Shown piece after piece: positions 36,110-45,929 of a DNA stretch of 64,000 nucleotides. The notes beneath the pieces are model-generated. The model saw nothing but the letters and a program-made list of their open reading frames with translations, was not told the origin of the DNA and searched no databases. Made by a program: the position numbers and the translations under genes. Position 1 is the stretch's first letter. Each line of letters begins with the position of its first letter. This stretch comes from Streptomyces canus (GTDB lineage: Bacteria > Actinomycetota > Actinomycetes > Streptomycetales > Streptomycetaceae), in the NCBI RefSeq assembly GCF_041435015.1, contig NZ_CP107989.1, forward strand, positions 124,001-188,000. Direction: 5' to 3'.

Positions 36110-37471
36110 TCAGAGGCTGAGGTGTCCGATGCCCTCCCGGATGGTGATCTCCGTGCCGAACGGCTTGGAGAGCCGCTGCAGGCGTAGCAGGATCCGCTCC
36201 GAGGTGGGCCGGTCGGCGAGCCGGGGAATGCCACGGTCAGCATCGCGTGGGCCGTCCCAGTGCAGCTCGATCGGATGCAGTTCCACGGCCCGAAGGGCGC
36301 CGTCGTTGTCGAAGCGGCTGACCGCGGCCACGGACTCGTACCAGATCTGCTCGCCGAAAACACCGTGGACTCGTTTGCGTTCCAGGAACTCGGCCTCGGT
36401 CTCGTGCTCGCGACTGCCCTCCTTGTCGTAGGCACCCGGGGTCAGCGGCTGCTGCGTGTTCTCCATGAAGACGAAGTTGCCGAGGGAGTAGAAGATCGGG
36501 CGTCCCCGATACACCTCGATGCCGCGCAACTGATGGGGGCCGTGGCCCAGGAACACGTCGGCGCCGTTGTCGATCGCCTCGCGGGCGAAGAGCGGAAGGA
36601 AGTCGGGGGGCTCCTGGCTGTAGTTGCCCGGCTCGTGGGTGTGCATCGTGGCGATCGTGAAATCGGAGGTCTGCTTGGCCTGCCGGACGGTGTGCAGCAC
36701 TTCGTGGCGGTCCGACTCGTGCACGGAGAAGCGGAACTCCACGGCATCGGTGTGGGGTTCTGGACCGGGCTTCGCCGCGTAGCGGGTGCCGAACAGGGTC
36801 ACGGTGGCGTCCCTGCCGTCGGCGGCGAGGACGGAGGTGCGGACGAAGCCGCGTGGCAACGCGTCACGGATCAGGGCGAGTTCGCGAAGACGCCGGGCCG
36901 GGACGAGCACATGGCGGGTGGTGCGCAGGGCGTTGACGCCGGGGCGGCCGGGAACCCGTCCGAGGGGGTCGGCTGCCCGGGACATGGGCTCGAAGCGGGT
37001 GGCGACGGAGATCAGGGAGACGCGGCCCGCGGCCGTGGTGAGGAAGCGCGGAGAACGCGCGTCGGCGAGGGTGTCGCCGGTGCCGGCGTGGACGATGCCC
37101 GCCTCGGTGAGCAGACGGTCGGTGGACCTCATGCCGGCCACGCCCCAGTCGGTGGTGTGGTTGTTGGCCCTGGCCATCAGGTCGAACCCGATCCGGCGGA
37201 GATCCGCAGGCACGCGCGAGGTGCTGATCAGCCATGATCCGCCGGATTCGGCCTCGGGCCAGCCGTCGAAGTCCGTCAGGTCGACGGCTGTGCTCTCGAA
37301 GTTGCCGAAGGTCACGTCCGCCGACCGCAGCAGTTCCAGCAGGCCGGGCGAGCGGGTTTCCAGCAGCGGGGCGAGCGCGTCGTCCACGACCAGGTCACCG
37401 ACGGCGGCCAGAGTGAAGCCGTCGCGCACATTCGCCCGGCGCCAGGCGGGAGACAGCCTTCCGTCGGTCAT
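36110..37471 (-). CDS. CapA-family (poly-gamma-glutamate-type) protein
   Basis: A 453-residue metallophosphatase-like protein of the CapA/PgsA family. Metal-binding motifs appear in order: AVGDLVVDD near residue 24, GNFESTAVD near 58, ARANNHTTDWG near 105, TMHTHEPGNYSQ near 300 and LGHGPHQLRGIEVYRG near 335. No signal peptide or anchor is visible, unlike classical membrane-bound CapA. AAGGAGG precedes the ATG, which overlaps the stop of the CocE-type gene (ATGA), so the two are translationally coupled. It is the last gene of the ABC/CocE/CapA unit and may act on a gamma-glutamyl or related polymer or peptide; that is inference. Confidence 0.85.
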   Translation of the reverse strand: MTDGRLSPAWRRANVRDGFTLAAVGDLVVDDALAPLLETRSPGLLELLRSADVTFGNFESTAVDLTDFDGWPEAESGGSWLISTSRVPADLRRIGFDLMARANNHTTDWGVAGMRSTDRLLTEAGIVHAGTGDTLADARSPRFLTTAAGRVSLISVATRFEPMSRAADPLGRVPGRPGVNALRTTRHVLVPARRLRELALIRDALPRGFVRTSVLAADGRDATVTLFGTRYAAKPGPEPHTDAVEFRFSVHESDRHEVLHTVRQAKQTSDFTIATMHTHEPGNYSQEPPDFLPLFAREAIDNGADVFLGHGPHQLRGIEVYRGRPIFYSLGNFVFMENTQQPLTPGAYDKEGSREHETEAEFLERKRVHGVFGEQIWYESVAAVSRFDNDGALRAVELHPIELHWDGPRDADRGIPRLADRPTSERILLRLQRLSKPFGTEITIREGIGHLSL

Positions 37472-39366
37472 GCGGGGCGTCCTCCTTCGGGCTTCGGGCG
37501 GAGTGCGAACAGGGTCAGCCACGAACGGCCGCCCGTGTGGACGCGGTTGGTGGCGACGACCTTGCGCCGGTCGCCGACTTCCGTACCACCGGTGTTGGAA
37601 TTGACGTCGAAGCGCGGGAAATTGCTGGAACTGACGTCGAGCCGCAGCCGGTGGCCGGCCAGGAACAGGTTCGCCGTGTCCGGCGCCTCCACCGTGATCT
37701 CGTACGTCTCCCCCGGCGTCATCAGCTCCGGCTCGCTGAAGGAATTGCGGTAGCGGCAGCGCAGGATGCCGTCGGTGAGGTTCATGGCGAAACCCTGCGG
37801 ACAGTCCTCGCTGGGCGGGTGGACGTCGATGAGCTTGACCGTGAAGTCGGTGTCACGGGCGGTGGACGACACGGTGAGGTGCACGGCGACCGGTCCGACG
37901 ACCGCCAGGTCCTCGGTGAGCGGTGGGGTCTGGAACACCAGCACGTCGGGTCTGCTGTCGAGGGGCAGGTGGGGCTCGGTCACGCCGAAGAACCGGTCGT
38001 CGGGATGCTGGTGGAAGGCGCCGCCGCTCATCACCGGTTCGCCGGAGGTGATTTGGCCGCCGAGGGTCGGCACCGGGTCGCGGGGGTCGAAGTCGTATTC
38101 CAGGAAGGAGCCTTGGGCGTCGCACGTGCGGGAGGCCGTCGCGAGGGTGCCCGCGCTGCCGAGGACGAGGGTGAGGTTCGCGCTCTCCTCGGGCGGCCAC
38201 GAGGTCGCCGTGCACCAGTGGCCGCCGTGGTCGAGTCGGCCTTCGGCGGTGCGTCGGCCGGAGCCGCCCCCCATGAGGAAGTACCGCACCGCAGACGGCG
38301 GTTCCGCCATGCCGGCCGGGCCGAGGTGCGCGTCGAACCAGCTCAGCCGCATCGCCGCGTAGTGCTCGGCGAGGCTGCCGTCCAGCCGGGCCTGCGGACC
38401 GAAGTCGACGTCGCCGGCGAAGCTGTGGCTGCGCCCGCCGTGGGTCCACGGGCCGAGCACCAGATACGCCGGACTGTGCTTCTTCCGGCCGAGCTCACGG
38501 AAGTTCTCGGTGGCGGTGCGGACGTAGGGGTCGTACCAGCTGGACATGTGCAGGCTGGGGACGTCCGGGAAGGCGTCGTAGAAACCGCGTGCGTAGATGC
38601 CCGGTTGCTGCCAGTAGGGGCCGAAGGCGCCGTTCTCCCACTGTTCGAGGAGGTAGTCCTCGTACTCGGGGACGAAGCGGAGCGGGCTCGCGCCGCGCCG
38701 CCACGGCATGCGGGTGAACCATGCCTGAAGGTCCTCCGACTCCAATGAGGCGCGCAGGACCGGATCGGTACGCACCGTCTCGCTCACCTTGGCCCGGTGG
38801 AACGCCCAGGTGGCCTGCTTGAGTTCGAAGGCCCCGCCCATCCGGGTGCCGGCCTCGTAGGCGCTGGCGAAGCCGCCGGAGTCGAGGAACATCGCGGCCA
38901 GGTGCGGCGCGCCCAGGGAGGCCAGGGCTGCCTGGGCGTGTGCGGAGTAGGAGACGCCCATGGTCGCGACCCGGCCGTCGCACCAGGGTTGTTCGGCGAT
39001 CCACTCGACGGTGTCGTAGCCGTCGGTCGCCTCGTTCAGGTACTTGACGAAGGTGCCCTCCGAGTCGCCCCGGCCCCGGCAGTCCTGTCGTACGATCCGG
39101 TACCCGCCGCGGGTGAACACCTCGGCCACGGTCTCGGGCGCCGGCGGGTTCTCGCCGCCGAGGGCGCCGTCCGAGGTGCGCGCGGCCCGGCGGCCGTACG
39201 GCGTGCGCTCCAGGATGACGGGGCCCGGTCCCGGGTCGGGCCGGCCGGCGTAGACGTCCGCGACGAGCTGGATGCCGTCCCGCACCGTCGTCCGCAGCAC
39301 CCTCCGCCAACACGTCCGCCCGCCGGGCAGCAGGACCCGCTGCCACTCGTCGTCGACTGCGGGCAT
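37468..39366 (-). CDS. CocE/NonD-family hydrolase
   Basis: A 632-residue alpha/beta hydrolase. The nucleophile lies in GVSYSAHAQ near residue 137, the acid in SSWYDPYVRT and the histidine in GPWTHGG, the cocaine-esterase order. The C-terminal third is the beta-sandwich X-Pro dipeptidyl-peptidase-like domain (VHLTVSSTARDTDFTVKLID; ANLFLAGHRLRLDVSSSNFP). Relatives hydrolyse acyl esters, glutaryl amides or prolyl peptides. The ATG at 39366 overlaps the stop of the binding-protein gene by one base (TGATG). Lacking a signal peptide, it should act on the imported substrate inside the cell. Confidence 0.9.
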   Translation of the reverse strand: MPAVDDEWQRVLLPGGRTCWRRVLRTTVRDGIQLVADVYAGRPDPGPGPVILERTPYGRRAARTSDGALGGENPPAPETVAEVFTRGGYRIVRQDCRGRGDSEGTFVKYLNEATDGYDTVEWIAEQPWCDGRVATMGVSYSAHAQAALASLGAPHLAAMFLDSGGFASAYEAGTRMGGAFELKQATWAFHRAKVSETVRTDPVLRASLESEDLQAWFTRMPWRRGASPLRFVPEYEDYLLEQWENGAFGPYWQQPGIYARGFYDAFPDVPSLHMSSWYDPYVRTATENFRELGRKKHSPAYLVLGPWTHGGRSHSFAGDVDFGPQARLDGSLAEHYAAMRLSWFDAHLGPAGMAEPPSAVRYFLMGGGSGRRTAEGRLDHGGHWCTATSWPPEESANLTLVLGSAGTLATASRTCDAQGSFLEYDFDPRDPVPTLGGQITSGEPVMSGGAFHQHPDDRFFGVTEPHLPLDSRPDVLVFQTPPLTEDLAVVGPVAVHLTVSSTARDTDFTVKLIDVHPPSEDCPQGFAMNLTDGILRCRYRNSFSEPELMTPGETYEITVEAPDTANLFLAGHRLRLDVSSSNFPRFDVNSNTGGTEVGDRRKVVATNRVHTGGRSWLTLFALRPKPEGGRPA

Positions 39367-40238
39367 CACTTGGCTCCGGGGAACTGGGACGTCAACGCGG
39401 GCCATGCGGCGAGGAGTTCGGGCTGCGGCCGGGTGGTGAAGTACTTGCGGTAGAGCTTGGCGTAGGTGCCGTCGGCGACCATGGCGCCGATCTCCTTGTC
39501 GAGCGCCTTGAGGAAGGCGCCGTGCTTCTTGGGCACTGCCATCGAGGTCGGGTGGTCCACCGGAGCGGACACCGCCTGGCGCAGGCCCTTGTACTGCTTC
39601 ATGAACTCCGTCGCGTCGGGGCCGCCCACCAGGAAGGCATCGATGCTGCCGTTGAGCAGCTGGCTCACCGCCGCGTTCTGGGCCTGGAAGCGGACCGGCT
39701 GTGCCTTCGGTATCCGCGTGGGCAGCTGAGCCTCCTGCGAGGATCCGGTCACCACTCCGACCCGCTTGCCGTTGAAGCCGTCGAAGGTGGAGATCGTGCT
39801 CTTCGAGGTCGTCAGCACGGTCACGGTGCTCCAGAACAGCGGCTTGGTGAAGTCGACGCTCTTCTGCCGTTCCTCGGTGACTCCGAGCCCGGACGACGCC
39901 AGGTCGTACTGACCGGCGGTCAGGCCGGCCAGCGATCCGGTGACCGATGTCGACTTGTAGTCGACCTTGAGTCCCAGACGCTTCGCGGCCTCGTCGGTCA
40001 CGTCGACGATGAAGCCGGCGGGCTTGCCCGAGTCCTCGGCGTAGGCGAAGGGGGGCTGGCCGGTCTGGGTGGCGGATCGGATGGTCCCGGCCTCGATCAG
40101 ACCGTACGGGTTCGCCGCCTTGCCGGTGTCCGCGCTGCCGCTGCCTCCGCAGCCGGTGAGCGGCAGGACGAGGCTGGAGAGGGCGGCGAGGGCGAGCAGT
40201 CTGCGACGACTGAGGCCATTACGGGACGATATGGACAT
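39366..40238 (-). CDS. ABC transporter substrate-binding lipoprotein (amino acid type)
   Basis: A 290-residue extracellular binding protein of the SBP_bac_3 family. The signal peptide has a twin-arginine-like start (LSRRRLLALAALSS) and the lipobox LTGC, so the cysteine near residue 30 is lipidated. The mature domain shows the family pattern IRSATQTGQPPFAYAEDSGK, GFIVDVTDEAAKRLGL, LTAGQYDLASSGLGVTEERQ and VDFTKPLFWS. It delivers a polar amino acid or similar compound to the permease and ATPase encoded just upstream. GAGGAG lies eight bases before the ATG. Confidence 0.93.
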   Translation of the reverse strand: MSISSRNGLSRRRLLALAALSSLVLPLTGCGGSGSADTGKAANPYGLIEAGTIRSATQTGQPPFAYAEDSGKPAGFIVDVTDEAAKRLGLKVDYKSTSVTGSLAGLTAGQYDLASSGLGVTEERQKSVDFTKPLFWSTVTVLTTSKSTISTFDGFNGKRVGVVTGSSQEAQLPTRIPKAQPVRFQAQNAAVSQLLNGSIDAFLVGGPDATEFMKQYKGLRQAVSAPVDHPTSMAVPKKHGAFLKALDKEIGAMVADGTYAKLYRKYFTTRPQPELLAAWPALTSQFPGAK

Positions 40239-40299
40239 GGAGGGGTCTCCTCGAGGAAGGGTGGGCGGTGGAAGGGGAGGGGCTCGAAGAAGCGGCGCT

Positions 40300-41085
<786 letters not shown>

Positions 41086-41088
41086 GGC

Positions 41089-41850
41089 TCAGACCTCCAT
41101 TGCGGCGGGGGCGGGCGTGCCGGCGACCGGAGGGGCCGAGGGTTTGTTCGTCTTCCGTCCGCCGGTACGCAGGCGCAGGTCGAGCCGGTTGACCAGGAAG
41201 GTGAGCGGGACCGTCAGCATCAGATAGCAGGCACCGGCGGCCACGAGGGCCGAGGAGTTGTACGTCGCGGCCTGCCGCTCCTGTGCGATGAAGTAAAGCT
41301 CGCGCTGTCCCAGACCGAGCCCGAGCAGATACACCAGCGCGCTCTCCTTGATGTCGATGATGAACTGGCCGGCCAGAGCGGGCAGCACGTTCCGTACCCC
41401 CTGCGGGACAACGATCACCCGCATCGCGGTCAGATAGGACATGCCCAGGCTGCGGGCCGCGCTGAGCTGCCCGGACGGGACGGCCTGGATGCCGGACCGG
41501 AAGATCTCCGCCAGATAGGCCGCCGATATGAGGCCGATGGCAAGGACCGCATAGCCGAGCGGATCGCGGCCGAACGGTCGGATCCCGGCCGACGGCAGGC
41601 CCAGGCCCACCAGACTGACGGTCACGATCGCGGGCAGACCACGGAACACGTCCACGTAGATCCGCGCGGGCAGCCGCACCCACCGGCGGTGCGACAGCAG
41701 CAGCATCGCGAGCAACACACCGAGCACGACACCGAAGACGATCGCCAGCCCGGCGATCAGCAGGGTGTTACGCAGGCCCTCGGTCAGCAGGACGGGGAAC
41801 GCCTTGAGTAGTTCGTCGGGGTTGAAGAACGTCTGCAGAAACAGGTGCAT
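41089..41850 (-). CDS. amino-acid-type ABC transporter permease
   Basis: A 253-residue HisM/GlnP-type permease with about five membrane helices. The EAA loop that contacts the ATPase reads GQLSAARSLGMSYLTAMRVI followed by VVPQGVRNVLPALAGQF. The ATG at 41850 was chosen because the frame upstream does not look like protein. It opens the five-gene unit and lies divergent from the regulator gene across a 150-base region holding a strong palindrome. A single permease gene implies a homodimeric channel. Confidence 0.92.
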   Translation of the reverse strand: MHLFLQTFFNPDELLKAFPVLLTEGLRNTLLIAGLAIVFGVVLGVLLAMLLLSHRRWVRLPARIYVDVFRGLPAIVTVSLVGLGLPSAGIRPFGRDPLGYAVLAIGLISAAYLAEIFRSGIQAVPSGQLSAARSLGMSYLTAMRVIVVPQGVRNVLPALAGQFIIDIKESALVYLLGLGLGQRELYFIAQERQAATYNSSALVAAGACYLMLTVPLTFLVNRLDLRLRTGGRKTNKPSAPPVAGTPAPAAMEV

Positions 41851-41954
41851 CGGCCGGAGCCTCTCGCTGCTCGGACTGCTCGGAGCGGAATCGACGACTG
41901 CTCTGAGCGGCGGGAATTGGACGCAGCCTAGGTCGGCCGGCCGGCCGCGGCCGT

Positions 41955-41982
41955 GATGCTTACCGCGCACGCGGTAAGCATC
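41955..41982. promoter_or_regulatory. 28-bp palindromic operator between regulator and ABC operon
   Basis: GATGCTTACCGCG (41955-41967) and CGCGGTAAGCATC (41970-41982) are perfect 13-base inverted arms separated by CA. The site lies 18 bases before the start of the ArsR-like regulator and 104 bases before the divergent permease gene. Size and symmetry fit a dimeric winged-helix repressor that controls itself and the operon. Confidence 0.8.
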
Positions 41983-42000
41983 CGCTGTAACCTGCGCGGC

Positions 42001-43083
42001 ATGGCCGTTGTCATCGCTTTGCAGGGCGCGGTTCCGGCGGACGTGGCCGTGGGCCTCTCACCGCTGGCCGAGCTGATGGCATGCCTCCATTCGATCGCCG
42101 AGCCCGAGCACCACCTCGGCGTACGCCCATGGCTGGAACGCGTGCGCACCGACCTGTCTCCTGAGTCCCAGAGCCTGATCGCGGTCTACGCACCCCTGTG
42201 GACCCGGCGGCGCTGCCGTCTGCTGATGCCGCTGGAACCGCCCCTGGGACAAACACTGGAGCAGGAACTCGACCGTCTGGAGGCGTTGCCGCTGAACGAC
42301 TTCGTGCTGGGTGTCGCGCCGAGTGTGCACGGTGGTGTCTTCGACACCCGCGCCCTGCTCACCGACCAGGCGGTCCGTGACGCCTACACGGTCTCCAGCG
42401 AACGGCGCTCATTCAGCCGCGGCGAGCTGGCCCGCAGCCTGCTCCAGGCCCCCGAGCGGATGCGGGCAGGGCTGCTGGAACTGCTGCGGCGCTGTGCCGC
42501 CGAGTTCTTCGACGCCGAATGGACGCGGGTACAGCACCGGCTGGAGAGCGAATGCACCCGTCTGAGGGCCCGGGTCCAGGCCCTGCCGCTCCCCGAGGCA
42601 CTGGCCTCGCTCAGCCCGAACGCCGTCGTCCGGCACAATCCGCCGGCGGTCGTCTACGACAAGCTGCAGTCACTCACGGCCGACCTGCGCGGCCGTCGCT
42701 GCCTGCTCGTACCGTCCGCGCACTCCCGACCGCATCTGATCGTCAAGAACGACCCGCCCTACCCGCTCGTCGTGCACTTCCCCGTCGAGAACACCACTCA
42801 GGTGGAACGGGCCACGCTGGCGCAGGTACGGCTCAGACTGGCGGTCCTGTCCGACCCCGCGCGGCTGTCCCTGTGCCGGCACCTGGTGAACGAGCCCATC
42901 ACCACATCGGACCTGGCCGTACGGACCGGGATGACCCTGCCCCAGGTCTCCCGCCACCTCGGACGCCTGCGCGAGGTGGGCCTGCTGACCTCCCGGCGGG
43001 ACGGCCGACAGATCCACCACCGGTTGGATACGGACCGCCTCATGCATCTGGGCGTGGACGTGCTGACCTCGATCGTCCGCTGA
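42001..43083 (+). CDS. DUF5937/ArsR-like helix-turn-helix regulator
   Basis: A 360-residue regulator. The long N-terminal part is the actinobacterial DUF5937-type domain (LSPLAELMACLHSIAEPEHH at its start; later RRCLLVPSAHSRPHLIV). The C-terminal 80 residues are an ArsR-like winged helix: LAVLSDPARLSLCRHLVNEP, then LAVRTGMTLPQVSRHLGRLR and EVGLLTSRRDGRQIHHRL. No metal-binding cysteine pair is visible, so it probably senses an organic ligand. The ATG at 42001 puts the palindrome immediately upstream. It is divergent from the ABC/CocE/CapA unit, its likely target. Confidence 0.87.
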   Translation: MAVVIALQGAVPADVAVGLSPLAELMACLHSIAEPEHHLGVRPWLERVRTDLSPESQSLIAVYAPLWTRRRCRLLMPLEPPLGQTLEQELDRLEALPLNDFVLGVAPSVHGGVFDTRALLTDQAVRDAYTVSSERRSFSRGELARSLLQAPERMRAGLLELLRRCAAEFFDAEWTRVQHRLESECTRLRARVQALPLPEALASLSPNAVVRHNPPAVVYDKLQSLTADLRGRRCLLVPSAHSRPHLIVKNDPPYPLVVHFPVENTTQVERATLAQVRLRLAVLSDPARLSLCRHLVNEPITTSDLAVRTGMTLPQVSRHLGRLREVGLLTSRRDGRQIHHRLDTDRLMHLGVDVLTSIVR

Positions 43084-43733
43084 GGCCGGTACCTACGAAG
43101 CGCCGTACGGTTTCGTCTTCGCACACAGCCGATTGAGGCACGCGGGGCGGAGAGCTGCACCCCGTTCCTGGAGTCGACTCCACTCCCCTCGGGACAGTCC
43201 GGAGCCTCCATCGGGCCCGGAGCACTTCATGAGCCGGTGGGTGGGCAGATTGAAAAGCTCTCCAGGCTGAAGCCCGGATGTTCCCGCTTACCTTGCGGCA
43301 GTGTGCTTGACGCGCTTCGCGCGCCCGACGACTGCCCTCCCGGCAGCCGGGATGGACACAAGGTCCAGCTCTCGAAGCTGGTCAGTTCCGTCAAGGGCGT
43401 CAGCTCCCGGCGGCTCCGCCAGGAATACGCCAGCCCCAGAAACGGCTCAACTGCCTCAGCTCTGGCAAGTTCGAGGAGAAGCCCTTCGCCGGGCGGGCAA
43501 CGACCGAACGAACGGCAACCCGCCCCCCCCTGACCAGCATCTCCCGCACGCCGAGGGAACCTCACAGGGGATTCGGCACAGCAGAGTGCGCGGCCGACCG
43601 GCTGACGTCGACAGCCTCCTCAGTTCGCCCCTTCCGCGGACGTGACCGCGCCACGGAAGCCGCGCCTCCATTCCGGCCAGGAAATGTCACGAAAGGACAC
43701 TTCGCTACAAGGCGCCCGCACTCACTGAAGTGG
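43084..43733 (+). other. gene-poor stretch containing a transposon scrap
   Basis: Apart from the IS200/IS605-like fragment at 43340-43450, nothing coding was recognised. The last 60 bases are AT-richer (AATGTCACGAAAGGACACTTCG) and probably carry the promoter of the PAS/phosphatase gene. Confidence 0.35.
43340..43450 (+). pseudogene. IS200/IS605-type TnpA fragment
   Basis: A short plus-strand run reads KVQLSKLVSSVKGVSSRRLR then QEY, which closely follows the conserved block of Y1 HUH transposases just before the catalytic-tyrosine helix (usually VNSLKGVSSRRLRQEF). Nothing else of the roughly 140-residue enzyme remains. Confidence 0.65.
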
Positions 43734-45698
43734 ATGCTGAAATGTGCCATGGAACCAGGCAGGCGCCGGACGCACCCCAGCATGATCCCTGTGGCTGAGG
43801 AGCCGTTTCGCGCGTTGCTGGAGGCGGCCCCCGACGCAATGGTCATCGTGGACGACACCGGCATCATCCGCCTGGTCAATGCCCAGACCGAAGCCCTGTT
43901 CGGGCATCCCCGCAACGAACTGCTCGGCCGTCCCATCGAGATGCTGGTCCCGCAGCGCTTCCGCGCTCAGCACCCCGGTCACCGTCTGGACTACTCCGCC
44001 AACCAGCAGGTCCGCCCCATGGGCGCCAACCTGGACCTGTACGGGCTGCGCCGGGACGGAGTCGAGTTCCCGGTCGAGATCAGTATCAGCCCGCTGCAGA
44101 CCCCCGACGGACTGCTGATCTCCGCCGCCGTACGTGACGTCAGCGAACGCAAGGCCGCCGAGGCCCGCTTCCGCGCCCTGCTGGAAGCCGCCCCGGACGC
44201 CATCGTCATCGTGGACGACACCGGCACCATCCAGCTGGTCAACGCACAGACCGAAGCCCTCTTCGGCTACCGGCGCGAAGAACTCCTGGGACAGCCCGTG
44301 GAAATCCTGGTCCCCCAACGTTTCCACCATCACCACCCCGCCCACCGCCACGGCTACGTCGACAACCGTCGTGTGCGTCCCATGGGCGCCGGGTTGGAGC
44401 TGTACGGGCTGCGCCGGAACGGGGCCGAGTTCCCGGTCGAGATCAGCCTCAGCCCGCTGGAGACCCCGGAGGGCACGCTGGTCTCCGCCGCCATCCGCGA
44501 CGTCAGCGAACGCAAGAAGGCCGAGACCCAGCTCGCCGAACTCTACGAACAGCAGCGCCATGTAGCCCTGACCCTGCAGCGCAGCCTGATGGGCTCACCT
44601 GCCCCGCTGCCCGGCATGGACACCTCCAGCCGCTACTTCCCCGCACGCCAGGGACCCGGCGTGGGTGGGGACTGGTTCGACCTGATTGCCCTGGGCGGCG
44701 GCCGCATGGGCGTTCTGATCGGCGATGTCATGGGCCGCGGCCTGGAGGCCGCCGCCGTCATGGGCCAGCTGCGCTCGGCCTCTCATGCCCTGGCCAAGAC
44801 GGGCATGCCGCCCTGGCAGCTGATGCGGGCCCTGGACGCGGTCGTCAGCGAATTGCCCGACCAGCTCGTCACCTGCTGCTACCTGGTCCTGGACCCCGAC
44901 GAGAGCGCCCTGACGGTGTGCTCGGCCGGTCATCTGCCGGTGCTGGTGGTCGATACCACCGGACAGGTCCGCAGGCTCCCGGTTGATGTCAGCGTGCCGC
45001 TGGGCGTCGGCGATGTGCCCCACCAGGAGACCCGGCTCACGGTGCCGCCGGCCTCGGTGCTGGCCCTCTACACCGACGGTCTGGTGGAAACCCCCACCAG
45101 TGACATCGAGTTGCAGATCGACGCCCTTGCCATCGCCCTGGAAAAGGCCGTCGCCGACACCGACTGCCTCGAGCGGGCCGCCAACTCCGTTCTCACCGCC
45201 TTGCTGCCCGACCCCCAGGACTACAGCGACGACGTGACGCTGCTCCTGGCCCGCATCCCGCCCGCCCCCGTGACCGCCGTGTCCGCGCTCCTTCCCGCAC
45301 AGCCCATCAGCGTGCGGGAAGGGCGCCAATTCCTGCGTCACACGCTGCGGGACTGGCACTGCGAGGCTCTCACCGACACGGCTTGCCTGCTGGCCTCCGA
45401 GCTGCTGTCCAACTCGGTGCGCCACGCCTGCGACCCTCTGCGGCTGCGCCTGCGCCGGACCCGGGACGAGCTCCACATCGAAGTCTGCGACGGCAGCCCG
45501 GTCCTGCCCCGTGCCAGGACCGCAGGCCCCGACGAGGAGTCGGGCCGCGGACTGGCCCTGCTCGACCAACTGGCCTCCACCTGGGGCACCCTGCTCGCCG
45601 AGGAAGGCAAAACCGTGTGGTTCTCTCTCCCCCTGCCCGGCTCTCATGACCGCCAGGGCGAGAACACGTCAGGAGACGCGAGCGACCATCCGGAGTAA
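43734..45698 (+). CDS. PAS-PAS-PP2C phosphatase-HATPase regulator (RsbU/SpoIIE type)
   Basis: A 654-residue cytoplasmic signalling protein. Two nearly identical PAS domains (from residues 25 and 146, offset exactly 121 residues) each read FRALLEAAPDA, DDTG, VNAQTEALFG and LYGLRR. A SpoIIE-type PP2C domain follows (GGDWFDLIALGGGRMGVLIG; SAGHLPVLVV; LYTDGLVET; YSDDVTLLLARI), then an RsbW-like anti-sigma ATPase (LLASELLSNSVRHA; ESGRGLALLDQLA). The layout fits a partner-switching regulator that senses a signal and both dephosphorylates an anti-sigma antagonist and binds or phosphorylates partners. Starts at 43734, 43749 and 43782 are possible; none has a strong ribosome site. Confidence 0.9.
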   Translation: MLKCAMEPGRRRTHPSMIPVAEEPFRALLEAAPDAMVIVDDTGIIRLVNAQTEALFGHPRNELLGRPIEMLVPQRFRAQHPGHRLDYSANQQVRPMGANLDLYGLRRDGVEFPVEISISPLQTPDGLLISAAVRDVSERKAAEARFRALLEAAPDAIVIVDDTGTIQLVNAQTEALFGYRREELLGQPVEILVPQRFHHHHPAHRHGYVDNRRVRPMGAGLELYGLRRNGAEFPVEISLSPLETPEGTLVSAAIRDVSERKKAETQLAELYEQQRHVALTLQRSLMGSPAPLPGMDTSSRYFPARQGPGVGGDWFDLIALGGGRMGVLIGDVMGRGLEAAAVMGQLRSASHALAKTGMPPWQLMRALDAVVSELPDQLVTCCYLVLDPDESALTVCSAGHLPVLVVDTTGQVRRLPVDVSVPLGVGDVPHQETRLTVPPASVLALYTDGLVETPTSDIELQIDALAIALEKAVADTDCLERAANSVLTALLPDPQDYSDDVTLLLARIPPAPVTAVSALLPAQPISVREGRQFLRHTLRDWHCEALTDTACLLASELLSNSVRHACDPLRLRLRRTRDELHIEVCDGSPVLPRARTAGPDEESGRGLALLDQLASTWGTLLAEEGKTVWFSLPLPGSHDRQGENTSGDASDHPE

Positions 45699-45815
45699 TC
45701 GCTCCTGACCCAGGCAGTTCCCCCTGTCCCCGCGGAGCTGATCTGTCGCACGCCGAATCCGGCGAAGTGAGCGGACGTCGCCAACAGCCCTTCTGGCGAC
45801 TCGACAGCCTTGGGA

Positions 45816-45929
45816 TCGGTCACGTTCTCACTGGTCGACACCTTCCTGCGCTACCACCACGAGCAGGGCCTCTCCAAGCGTCTGCTGACCAGCCGCGACA
45901 TCTTCGTCCCCGAGTTCCTCGACACCTAG
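45816..45929 (+). pseudogene. 3' coding fragment ended by the IS insertion point
   Basis: The frame reads SVTFSLVDTFLRYHHEQGLS and KRLLTSRDIFVPEFLDT and stops at a TAG (45927-45929) that overlaps the CTAG target site of the adjacent IS. It has protein-like codon use but no start; upstream the frame is lost near 45810. Family unknown. Confidence 0.4.
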
